A DNA stretch of 64,000 nucleotides from Zygnema cylindricum (taxonomy: Eukaryota > Streptophyta > Zygnematophyceae > Zygnematales > Zygnemataceae): assembly GCA_037447655.1 (NCBI GenBank), contig JBBHKE010003230.1, positions 62,001 through 126,000 on the forward strand, read 5' to 3'. Numbering within the stretch: the stretch's first letter is position 1; every line of letters starts with the position of its first letter. Below the pieces are notes generated by a model. That model made no database searches. It was not told the DNA's origin and worked only from the letters and a program-made list of their open reading frames with translations. Shown in pieces: positions 45,001-54,886 of this stretch. The position numbers and the translations under genes were made by a program.

Positions 45001-45344
45001 CGTCTAAGCGTTACATTGGACTTAGACGCAAATTGAAACGAAACCTCTTTAAACTGAAGTACTTGTATGGAAATATTAAAACGGTAATGTTAAAAATGTT
45101 GAATCGTAGATAGTCTGGCTCAATTTCGTCGCGCGTGACGACGCGCGTTTTTTTCATTTAATTTCAATTGATATTTTTACGCCAGTTCGTTTTATTAGTG
45201 TACAAAGTTTATTTTGTTTCGTGCGTTTTAATATTTTCGTACAAAAGTAATAGTACTTTAGTTCAAAGAGGCTTCGTTTCAATTTGCGTCTAAGTTCAAT
45301 GTAACGCTCACACGACGAAATTTCAATTTCGCTGCTGAGTTAAA
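45001..45344. mobile_element. Nested foldback element (~340 bp)
   Basis: Absent from the left arm of the palindrome, so it is a later insertion. It has its own inverted ends (GCGTTACATTGGACTTAGAC at 45009 paired with 45289-45308, and CCTCTTTAAACTGAAGTAC paired near 45252), centred near 45158 on GTCGCGCGTGACGACGCGCG. The boundaries are approximate to about 5 bp. Confidence 0.75.
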
Positions 45345-45997
45345 ATCCAACATGTGCTCTCACCGTGGAGCTCACGTGAAGACAAAAAGTGACTGTATGC
45401 AACACTTTTATTTACATGTGGTTGCCGCAATTTTCTCACTGTAAACGTTCGCCAGTCGTGTGAATTGCTAGTTTTATTATGACGGTCGACGTTCGCCAGC
45501 GTGGCAAAATTTTAAGCGGTTGAAACAGTATTTTGAAAGTCAAAGTTGTCCAACCGATTGACCGTCAAATTTAGACTCAACGGTACATTACTTGTACCAA
45601 TGTGTGCTTCAAACGTACATTTTTTGACAAAATGACGTAAGTGACTGTGCGTAACCAAACAGTCACTGCCATGATCAATTCTCTTTATTTATTTGACTAA
45701 ACACTTGTAACAGCTAGCAAAATTGTTTCTTGAATAAGTTAAAGACTTAACGTGGTCAAAATGATACGAATCGATATTTATCATGTGCAATATGTACGAC
45801 TGTAAGAAGACTTGAAAAGTATTGTACTGCCAAAAGTCGTTTGTCGTATTATAATAAAATTTGCGCTAAATTTTTTCCGTTGATGTAATTGATTCCCCTT
45901 TGTCAAAATATTTATCCCTGGGCAAGATATGGTATGGATTCGTAGTCAAACCGACAAAAAAACTTTATCCGTGCATCAGATTGACTTTAAATGGCTA

Positions 45998-47705
45998 GGG
46001 CGTGTTCCCATGTAACTGAAACTTTGAAACGTTAATTTGGATTTTAGCGCATATTTTACGGTGTACTTTTCAAAGTGTGCCTATGGGTACGTCCCCATGT
46101 ATTAAAGTATCTACTTTTCTTTGTCTTTTTGCCCTAAAATTCAGGGAACTTTGACAAAAACTTTAGCCGTACGAAAAAATCATTTATACCATAGTAGAGT
46201 GAACGTCAATTAATACTTCGAATGTACGACGTCTTTGTCGTCATGTGAACGCATTTTGGCGTTTTCCCCTTTTCGACCCCCGGGCAAAAGAATCCAGTAA
46301 AAAAAAAAACTTCATTCAAAATCACCTCGAGGGGGTGATTTTAATTAAAGTACCATGCAAACAGCGAATGAAAAACGACCCACGCACGCGCCACAAGAGT
46401 GGGAAAATTTTAGGACGAGGGAGAGTCCTCGCTATTTTTCTCCATGCCCGTCACGCGCATGCACGGGAAAAAAAAATTGCAGGGGTCTCGGAACTCCACT
46501 TTCCTTCATGGGGTCCTTTGCAAAATTTTGCGCCGTCGTCGCCTCTCCCCTCTCCCTATTACACCATCGCTGTTATCTCACACTTTTTAGAATGAGACGC
46601 GACAATATTGGTATAAAATGAAAGATATATTAAAAATATTATTTTTAAAAATTTTCAGGCTATTTTTTAATAGCAAGTCGAGTGAGAAAAGTAGAAAAAA
46701 CGAAATCGTGAAACCATGGCGGAAAGTTATTGAATTAGTGACGTTGACGTTGTCACAAGTGAGCATGACGTCACAATGTCACCAAACCCTAAACGTCTAC
46801 AATTTCACAAAAATCTAGACGTCTACCACTGTCGCTGTTTTTGTCGGCGTCACTAATCGTCGGAAGTTTCGTAGTCGGCTTCAATCTTCACAAGTTGTAC
46901 CTACGTCTACAACCGTCACATTTCAAAGTTCCGATTTCATTTTCGCAAATAGGGACTCTCTTCAAAGTAGTACGTAGAATCTTTACTACTGTCCAAAATA
47001 CTTTATCAAAGTACCGATTACATGGGGACGTACCCTATGTCAATCGTTACTTGCGCCTTCATTACTTCGAATATGTGACAGTTGTAGACGTCGCCAATAT
47101 CTTGCGATACCTGTAGAGGCCAACAAACTGTGGACATTTGTAGACGCCAACGAGCTCCTGACATACTGCGGACATTTGTCGAAGCCGACGAGCTCCTGAC
47201 ATTTGTAGACGCCCTCACGTGGACAACATAACCAATCGCCTACGTCTACAAATGGGCTGTACAGTGGTAAAAGTGACATTGAATGTTCAGCGTGACATTG
47301 TAGACGTGACACCGCTGTAATCTCCGGAGACCCTTTCTGGAGAGAAATTACGTACAACCAAACAAACGAACTGTTTGCAAACGGACAAACAACTTTTTTT
47401 CGTGTACTCTCCTAACTACATTTTTTTTTTCGAAATCGTTTGACGCGTGCAATCCAGGCTTTTTATTTGTCAATAAGGTAGTATTTTGATTAAAATCAGG
47501 TCGAGTGCAAGTGTGAAGATGAGCTTGAAGTGGGTCGCGATGATAATAACGCCAAATTGCAGTACCTTCCAAAGTTCTAAGATGACGCAAAATGTACTTG
47601 TGTTTTGCCCATTTTTCGTACGGCGTAATATTTTCTCGTTGGAAGTACCATTTTCTGTGAAAACGACAGGAAAAAACCCTTACTTGAACACATGGGAACA
47701 TACCC
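45998..47705. mobile_element. Outer MITE with GGGCGTGT-type ends, interrupted
   Basis: Left end GGGCGTGTTCCCATGT after CTA; right end ACATGGGAACATACCC before TTA. A second element (46085-47035) is inserted in it; without the insert it is about 750 bp and aligns with 47709-49233 in direct orientation. Confidence 0.75.
46085..47035. mobile_element. MITE inserted inside another MITE (951 bp)
   Basis: It has perfect 16-bp ends GGGTACGTCCCCATGT and their reverse complement, flanked by TAT on both sides (46082-46084 and 47036-47038). The interrupted host sequence (GTGCCTAT / GTCAATCGTTACTTGCGC) is continuous in the neighbouring copy at about 47790. Confidence 0.85.
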
Positions 47706-47708
47706 TTA

Positions 47709-49233
47709 GGGCGTGTCCCCATGTAACCGTTATTTTGAAACGTTATTTTGGAATTTAGCGCTGATTTTACGGTGTACTTTTCAAAGTGTGCCTATGTGAA
47801 TCGTTACTTGCGCGTTCATTATTTTGAATATGTGGCAGCTGTACACGTCGCCAATACTTGGGAAACCCAAACTGCTGACATTTGTAGACGCCAACGGTCT
47901 CGGAACAAACTGCAGACATTTGTACGCCGCAAAGAGCTCCTGACATTAGCGTTGTGTATCGGTAAAAAACTTATCGCGATAACATCGATACCGATAGTTA
48001 TAGTTATCGAACGGTCAGCGGTCCCGATATATTTGTACTTTCTGTACTTTCTGTCCGGAATGCTTTCTGTCCGGTAAACTGAACGGAAATTTACGTGAAA
48101 TGTACGGCTTTTTACGGGAAATGTACGGGATTTGACGAAAAAATACGTTGCACTTTGTAGTACTTTTTGGGCGGTTAACTGTACATAAATTTGACGGGAA
48201 TGTACGGAATTGTACCGATAAACTGATTATCATGAAACGGTAAAAAGACGGCGGACACAAAGTACAACGGATGCAGAATAACATTATGCGCGCGGCTAGA
48301 ATCGAACGGGCGACATTCAATGATAAAATAAGAGCGGACGGTCAGCGTGAGCGCCGACATCTCAGAATGGCTTTTTTGGCGGCTTTGGCCAAAAAAGTCG
48401 ACGGAGTGACACGTGGCAGGTTTTTAGTGGATCTCAAAAAAGAAAGGGACAAAGCCACGGCGTCGGATGTGGAAGGTACATCGCTTTAACTGGAGCCGTA
48501 CTAAAGCCGTACATATATTATGCCGGCTACTGTCGGGGGAATAAGACGTACATATGAGGGTACAAGCCGTACATTTATATGTACGGTTCGTACAGTTATC
48601 GCCGATAGTTATCGTTATCGGCATTATCGCCGATAAGTAGCCGATATTATCGGCTACTTGTCGGCGATAAGACCGATAGCGATATATTGTACCAATATAT
48701 CGATTATCGGGTCCCCGAAAAATGGCCCATATCGGTTATCGGAAAATCCTTACCGATACACAACACTACCTGACATACTGGGACAGTTGTCGACGCCAAC
48801 TGTCATTTGTTGACGCCCACACGTGAACGACATAAGCAATCGCCTACGTCTACAAAATGACATTTGTAGACGCCCACAAGTGGACAACATAAGCAAACGG
48901 ACAAACAATTTTTTTGTCGTGTATTCTCCCAACTGCAAAAAAACAAATGAAAACTTCTGACGCGTGCAACCCAGGATTTTAATTCGTCAATAGGATAGTA
49001 TTTTGATTAAAAGCAGGTCACGATTTGATTCCATTGCAAGTGTGAAGATGAACTGGAAGTGGGTCGCGATGATAATACTGCCAAATCGCCGTACCTTTCA
49101 AGTTCCAAGATGACGCAAAATGTATTTGAGTTTTTGCCCATTTTTCGTACGGCGTAATATTTTCAAGTAGGAAGTCCCATTTTCTGTGTAAACGACGAAA
49201 AAAAACCCTTACTTGAACACATGGGGACACGCC
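47709..49233. mobile_element. MITE with perfect 16-bp GGGCGTGT ends, interrupted
   Basis: It starts GGGCGTGTCCCCATGT and ends with its exact complement, with TTA on both sides (47706-47708 and 49234-49236). The 3-bp duplication and GGG start suggest a PIF/Harbinger-type element. A hAT MITE (47947-48768) is inserted; without it and its TSD the length is about 695 bp. No transposase. Confidence 0.85.
47947..48768. mobile_element. hAT-type MITE, second family (822 bp)
   Basis: The ends are TAGCGTTGTGTATCGGTAA and, inverted, TAGTGTTGTGTATCGGTAA, with a perfect 8-bp TSD CCTGACAT (47939-47946 and 48769-48776). Subterminal ATCGGCGATAA/TTATCGCCGAT repeats fill both sides. A short open frame (48271-48489) has no recognisable domain. 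Decayed ATATCGG-type sequence near 33770-33860 may be a relic of the same family. Confidence 0.9.
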
Positions 49234-49239
49234 CTTAGT

Positions 49240-49594
49240 CGAGTCGTTCATATATTTGTCTTTCCTGTCGTACCTATGCCACGTGGCACTTCAATGTCGC
49301 CTATTTTCATCTCCGTTTCTTTAATCTACCCTTATCACTTACGCGACGCTACGCGGCAATTCTTCAGCTGACCCTGCCTCTTCTGACCACATATCTTTCT
49401 TTTCCCTCTATTTCCACGCGGCATTTTGTAAGTCTCACAAGGGAAACCTGCAACAGTCGTTTTTGACTACTTGGCATTTTAAAACGGGCTGAGAGCGAGT
49501 TACGGGAAAAAGTGCGGAAAGAAATACGTATACGAATACGAATACGAGAACGAATACGAGTACAAGTACGAGTTACGATCCACGTGATACTGAA
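49240..49594. other. No gene; short (TACGAA)n run
   Basis: Unremarkable sequence with CCACGTGGCA near 49278 and a TACGAATACGAG simple repeat at about 49526-49575. Confidence 0.5.
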
Positions 49595-49639
49595 AACTAT
49601 GGAGGGAAAGGGTCGTGGATCGGGGGCAAAGGGGAAGGG

Positions 49640-49852
49640 AGCCGTGGCGAAGTCAAGGTCAGATCCCTCCCTCTCTTTGTACTCCTAACCCGATTCTCTC
49701 CTTCTGCTTTACCCCTTATCCTCTCTCCTTCTACCTCTAATCCCTTCTCTCCCCTTCTCCTTCTCCAATATTTCCCCCTCTTTTCTCTCACTCCCCTGTT
49801 CCTCTTCTACCCTCTCTCCCTCTCTCTCATTCTCTCTTATCTTTTCTCCGTG
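49640..49852. repeat. Pyrimidine-rich simple sequence
   Basis: C/T-rich on the plus strand (CTCTCCTTCT types), ending abruptly near 49852, where the bias switches strand. Confidence 0.85.
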
Positions 49853-49867
49853 TATTGGCCTTCGGCT

Positions 49868-50330
49868 GTGAAGGAGAGGGAGAGGGAGAAGGAGAGGCAG
49901 AGAGAACGGGTAAGGGGAGAACGGGTAAGGGGAAAAAGGGTAAAGGGGAAAAGAGTAAGGGGAAAAAGGGTACGGGGAAAAAGGGTAAGAGGAAAAAGAG
50001 TAAGGGGAAAGAGGGTACGGGGAAAAAGGGTACGGGGAAAAAGGGTACGGGGAAAAAGGGTAAGAGGAAAAAGAGTAAGGGGAAAGAGGGTACGGGGAAA
50101 AAGGGTACGGGGAAAAAGGGTACGGGGAAAAAGGGTACGGGGAAAAAGGGTACGGGGAAAAAGGGTAAGGGGAAAAAGGGTAAGGGAAAAGGGTAAGGGG
50201 AAAAAGGTAAGGGGAAAAAGAATACGGGGAAAAGGGTGTCGGGAAACAGGTGCAGGAAAGGGGTAAGGGGAAAACTCTAAAGAGAAAGTAGTCAGGGGAA
50301 AAGGGGTAAGGGCAAAAGGGTAAGGGAAAA
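49868..50330. repeat. Minisatellite, unit GGGGAAAAAGGGTAC (15 bp)
   Basis: About 25-30 tandem units with variants GGGTAAGGGGAAAAA and GGGTAAGAGGAAAAA. Because the unit is a multiple of three, all frames stay open and give Lys/Arg/Gly repeats on one strand and Pro/Tyr/Phe/Ser repeats on the other; these are not genes. Confidence 0.9.
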
Positions 50331-50936
50331 CGGGAGGATAAAGAAATGAGTGAGAGGAGAAACGGAGAGAGGATACAGTGGGAAGAGAGAGGACGGTGGG
50401 GTGTAGAGGGGCGAGGACTGGGGTAAGAAGACAAGGGCTCGGAAGGAGGAGAAATATGATATTGAGAGGGAGGAGGTATACGGGAAGGAAAGAAAGATTA
50501 TAGAGGGGAGGGGAAAGTGAAGATAGAGAGGGAGAGAGGTGATAACTAAAGGACTACTTCTGGGTGTGAGAGGGAGGACAGGGAAAGAGATGAAAAATAA
50601 GCTATGGGGTAGGAGGGAAAGGAAGAGGGAGAGGGGAGAGAATGAGGATGAGGATGAGAGAGAAGAAAAGGATTTGGGAGTGGATGAGGGAGAGGCAGAA
50701 GGGCGAATGGGAGGAGGAGGGGAGTGTGGGAGAGGGGCGGTGAAGAGGGGAGGAAGACAAGGGAAGAGAGGAGGAAGAGGGAAAGAGGAGGAGAGAGGTG
50801 GAAAGAGAGAGTCAATGGAAAGGAGGGGCAAAGGATGGAAGCGAGGTGGACGGGGGAAAAAAATATAGACGTGAAAAAGGAGGTAGAGAGCAAGCAAGAA
50901 TGGCATATTGCGTATGAGAAAAAGCTAGAAAAGTGA
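50331..50936. repeat. Purine-rich simple sequence
   Basis: Degenerate GGGAGAGG-type sequence continuous with the arrays on both sides. No gene. Confidence 0.8.
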
Positions 50937-50939
50937 TTG

Positions 50940-51708
50940 GTTGAGAGAGAGAAAGAAAGAAAGAGAGAGAGAGACGGGGGGGGAAGGGGAGGGGGAGGAG
51001 GAGGGGGAGGGAGGGTGAGAGGGAGGGCGAGTGGGAGTGCGAGAGGGAGGGCGAGAGGGAGGGCGAGAGGGAGGGCGAGAGGGAGGGCGAGAGAGAGGGA
51101 GAGAGAGAGGGAGGGAGGGAGGGAAGGGGGGAGGGAGGGAGGGGGGGAGGGAGGGAGGGGGGAGGGAGGGAGGGGGGAAGGGAGGGAGGGCGAGAGGGAG
51201 GGAGGGTGAGAGGGAGGGCGAGAGGGAGGTAGGGAGAGAGGGAGGGCGAGAGGGAGGGAGGGAGAGAGGGAGGGAGAGAGGGAGGGAGGGAGGGAGGGAG
51301 AGAGAGAGGGGAGGGAGAGAGGGAGAGAGAGGGAGAGAGGGAGGGAGAGAGAGAGGCAGAGAGGGAGGGAGAGAGGGAGGGAGAGAGGAAGGGAGAGAGG
51401 GAGAGAGGGAGGGAGGGAGAGAGGGAGGGAGAGAGGGAGGGAGGGAGGGAGGGAGAGAGGGAGAGAGGGAGGGAGAGAGGGGAGAGAGAGAGGGAGAGAG
51501 GGAGGGAGGGAGAGAGGGAGGGAGAGAGGGAGGGAGAGAGAGAGAGAGGGAGGGAGAGACAGAGGGAGGGAGAGAGAGAGAGGGAGGGAGAGACAGAGGG
51601 AGAGAAAGAGGGAGAGACAGAGGGAGAGAAAGAGGGAGAGAGGGAGAGACAGAGGGAAAGAGGGAGAGAGAGAGGGAGAGAGAGAGAGGGAGAGAGGGAG
51701 AGAGAGAT
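50940..51708. repeat. Long (GGGAGGGAGAGA)n purine array
   Basis: Nearly pure purine for about 770 bp, dominated by GAGGGAGG and GAGA units. Runs of GGGAGGGAGGGAGGG can form G-quadruplex or triplex structures. Confidence 0.92.
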
Positions 51709-51711
51709 TGA

Positions 51712-52265
51712 TGCCTTTTTTTGTTTATTTTTTGTCGTTTTGCAGCCAGCTGTCTGGTTGTCAGTGTGTAGCGTCACGCAGGAATGGTTGGCTTCATTTT
51801 AGGACTGACGTGGCACATCCTGATAGTGCCACGTGGCAGCTTCCACCTGCTGATGCTGAGCTGGCACTGCAGCTGGTCTCCGTGACAGGTGTCCTGTCTA
51901 CCCCCTCCCCCCCTCCTTCCTGTCTATTTCCTCCCTTTATCTGTGACCTTTTTTTTGGGTTCTTTGTGTTTTTTTTTCCATTTTGTTCTTGTTTGTCTTT
52001 TTTGTTATTTTTTCCTAGATTTTGGCTGTTTTGCATTGTTTCCTCTTAGTTTGCCCTTTTTGTTTTTTCTGTCTCTTGTTTTACCTTTTTTCTCTTTTGA
52101 CAGGTTATTTTAGTTTTTTTTTTTCAGAAAAATTGTCATGTCTTGTCTGACTAGTTTTTTGCCTTAATTCTCCAAAACAATCCCATCTTCTAGTTAAAAT
52201 TTGACTTAATTGAATTTCTGACCGCTCTGGATCTGTTGATCCGTCTGTTGAAAACGATCTGGATT
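51712..52265. other. No recognised gene
   Basis: Includes two ACGTGGCA boxes (about 51807-51838) in a short inverted arrangement and T-rich sequence from 51940. Nothing coding is supported. Confidence 0.45.
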
Positions 52266-52842
52266 GATCCTGATCCACGGTTTTGAAAGAGACAAAAGTT
52301 TCGCATTTGGCGTATTCTGATTGGTCAGTAGTTATCGCAGGTAAAGACGAAACAATAGACTGTGGAAAAATAAAATCCTTTTTTTTGGTTATTCGTCTTG
52401 GAGAAGAAAGCGTACATATTCGGGCAGCAAAAAAGAAGGGAAATTTTCATCAAAACCAAGAAAAAAAAATTTCTATAAGTTTCGGTGACGAATTAGCCCG
52501 GTGAGAAAACCTCCCAGGAAAAAGAAATTGTTTTTTCCTTTCTTTTCCTCGCCCATGTACGCTGTTTATGTTAAAGGGAAAAAAAGAAATAAAGCCACAA
52601 GCTTTTTTTGAAATCCATCGTTTCTTAAATGTGCTCAAAAAGTGTTATATGTGCAGGTTGCCTTTAAATGGAGATTGGAAACGGGAAAATTTGGAGATTC
52701 TCTTTTACGGTCGTCACTCAAAAAATCGTGAGCGCCTTTTGGCCCTTAGCCAAATTCCAATTTCTACGGTACAGTTCTTCCTTTCACTTTTTCAGGGAGA
52801 TAGAATAACATATAAATTAATGTGTGGATTTTCTTTCCCTTG
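52266..52842 (+). CDS. Possible two-exon gene fragment, function unknown
   Basis: Candidate exon A ends at 52500 (ISFGDELA then split Arg codon) before GTGAGA. Candidate exon B starts at 52659 after TATGTGCAG and continues RLPLNGDWKRENLEILF to a TGA at 52843. The splice joins in phase and residue usage looks natural (for example IRLGEESVHIRAAKKKG), but I recognise no domain, and the start of exon A is uncertain (an ATG-like start near 52283). It could be a fragment of a transposon or of a decayed gene. Confidence 0.3.
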
Positions 52843-52939
52843 AGGCAACTTCACATACTTGAGGAAATTGCTATGCGATATGTTCTGATTCAGATCAAAA
52901 TCAACAGTAATTGTTGTAAATATGGGCCAAGTCTAGTTT

Positions 52940-53125
52940 GAAATACCTGACAAAAGAAGTTCTTTCAGTTCCATTTCATTCTGGTTCAGTTCAGTTTTGT
53001 TCCACCAGGTTTAGTTCAATTCAGTTTTATTCAACTCAGTTCAATCCAGTTCAGTTTCAGCTCAGTTCAGTTCTCTTTTTGCCCATTCGGCAGTCATTTC
53101 TATTCGGTTCAGTTCAGTCGCAGTT
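52940..53125. repeat. TTCAGTTCAG-type simple repeat
   Basis: Degenerate 5-mer repeats of GTTCA/TTCAG with interruptions. Confidence 0.75.
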
Positions 53126-53267
53126 CTGATGCATATCACCTTTAGAGTAGACTTATGCAGATCCAAAACATGGAAAAGGACAGACAGGAAAACGGAATTA
53201 CCGTGTCTCTATGCGGGAAGACGGGTGCCATCACAGGAGAGGTCACATTCAGAAAGCCGAAATTTTC

Positions 53268-53665
53268 ATGACAGAAAACAGACCAATGTCACATGTAATC
53301 GAAACAGTTCCACTAAAGACTCCAGTCGAGTAGCCGAAAATTACGGAAATCTCACCAATTTCACATGCAGCTGAAGATGAAGATGTTCTGGTGGAACTGC
53401 TACTCTCGGATTCCGATATCAGAAAAATAAAGTTGTCAGAGGAATATGGATAGAAAAAGGCTGTTTTGGAGGAATATGTGAAGAGTGACGTGACATCGAC
53501 AGAAGGTGTGCACAAGGCGAAAGCTATGTTTGCTGCGTTATTTTCAAATGCTGATGTAATTAAACTTGAGTTGTCAAGTGGTGTGGATAATGGAGCTGAG
53601 AAACGTTTAGGGAAAAGAGAAATTGTGGATGTGCGACAAACACCAAAAAGTGTTGTTTGTGGCTG
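53268..53665 (+). pseudogene. Decayed open frame, unknown
   Basis: One plus-strand frame reads MTENRPMSHVIETVPLKTPVE, stop, an acidic stretch with LVELLLSDSDIRKIKLSEEYG, stop, then KKAVLEEYVKSDVTSTEG to a stop at 53664-53666. Two internal stops in an otherwise protein-like frame suggest a pseudogene. No family is recognised. Confidence 0.3.
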
Positions 53666-53666
53666 A

Positions 53667-54880
53667 GAAAATTTGGTGAAGTTGGAACAAGAGGTGAAAA
53701 GTTGGAGATCAATTGGTTTCCAAAATTTGCTTCAGTGTCAATGTTAATGTTTACATCATTGTTTTACAGTGGTGATTTCACAGTACTAGCAAGAATTAGT
53801 TCTTGGAATCCTAAAACCAAGGGGAATTATTTGTTTTAGACGATTTGTCGGACCAATTTAGCCGACTTCGATTTATATGTCTCAATTATGAGTACATGTC
53901 CATGTAAATCTGTTTGTGAACAACAAACATTTATTTTTTTAAGTCAATGTCAAAAAAGAAAGTTAAATTAGAGTCAAAAGATACAAAAGATAGTGTACTT
54001 TACGACAAAGGGCGCGTTGTTAGTCTTTACTCTCCATGAACTGTTCTCTTCTCTGGAGAGATACTAAGCAATGGAACAAATGCGAAATAGGGTTTTATTT
54101 GGATAGTTTTACAAGGAATTCCTGACTTGATGCAGCATCTTGTTGTACAATATAGACTTGTTATTATTATTATCAAGAAGTCGAAGGTTTATGCAATTCT
54201 AGAATATTTTTGTGGGGTTTTTGAAACCTAGTATGAATTTGTGGAATACTCTCTTCTTTCGGAAACGAGAATGAAAGACTGTTTTAAGAATTTGACAACC
54301 AAATGTTTGGACAATCAAAATATATTTGATATATAAATGAGTTCTTTTGGAAGAACCAGATATTCATGGAGGATTTGATTCATTGTAACCAGTACCAATG
54401 TCTGTTATGCAATTTATGGTTTTTTATGGGTTTTGTTGTTTTTTATTTCTTTGGGTTTCAAAAATGAGTAGATGTGTCAGAGACCAGATTGAAAGCTGGA
54501 AATATGGAATGAATTATATTATTTCCTCCCCAATGGATAGGTTTAATTGCCGGGATAAGGGGAGGAGGGTGTGGGGGAGGGGTTGGGGGTAATATTTGAT
54601 CCAAATATCTATCGTCTTGAACCCAGGATTCTCGAAAGTTGCTGTACAAATAAAATGGACATTCCTAAAAGTTTAAGAAGTAGATCAACATTGCCCCCCC
54701 ACATATTGTGGAATGAGTGTTTTCTATAACATTAAGCCTTGTAGTGATCTCTCTGTAAATCCCAAAAATGAAAAAAACAACGTCAGGGAACAACATTGAG
54801 AAACAACGTTGACATTGATGAAAAAAAACAGGGAAAGAATACTCCTTTGGCATGACATGAACCCAAATACCCCCCCCCTC
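53667..54880. other. No recognised gene
   Basis: AT-rich DNA with short frames only. A G-rich patch (GGGGAGGAGGGTGTGGGGGAGG) lies near 54558. Confidence 0.5.
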
Positions 54881-54886
54881 AGCTTA

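Larger units (their letters stand above)
41870..45860. repeat. Large imperfect palindrome (~4 kb)
   Basis: Centre near 44208. Matching inverted blocks: 41876-41897 with 45828-45850 (ACGACAAACGACTTT), 42212-42345 with 45560-45682 (GATCATGACAGTGACTG), 43292-43312 with 45473-45502 (GTCGACCGTCATAATAAAA), and 43425-44196 with 44219-44995. The arms are about 1.4 kb once a solo LTR (left arm) and a small foldback (right arm) are removed. It arose as an inverted duplication, later disrupted. Confidence 0.85.

Noticed and set aside
44504-45007. Short frames in the palindrome as a transposase
   Set aside because: The frames are short, mirrored in the other arm with stops, and contain no DDE-type motif.
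48271-48489. 72-aa frame and a tRNA-like CTAGAATCGAACGGGCG on one strand in the second hAT MITE
   Set aside because: No domain is recognisable, and no cloverleaf can be drawn around the B-box-like motif.
49709-50434. 241-aa and 138-aa repeat proteins over the 49.9-50.3 kb minisatellite
   Set aside because: A 15-bp unit keeps all frames open; the proteins are a by-product of the repeat.
50812-51777. 321-aa Ser/Pro/Leu frame on the minus strand and 226-aa Gly/Arg/Glu frame on the plus strand
   Set aside because: Both are translations of the (GGGAGGGAGAGA)n array; low complexity in every frame, with no splice or domain evidence.
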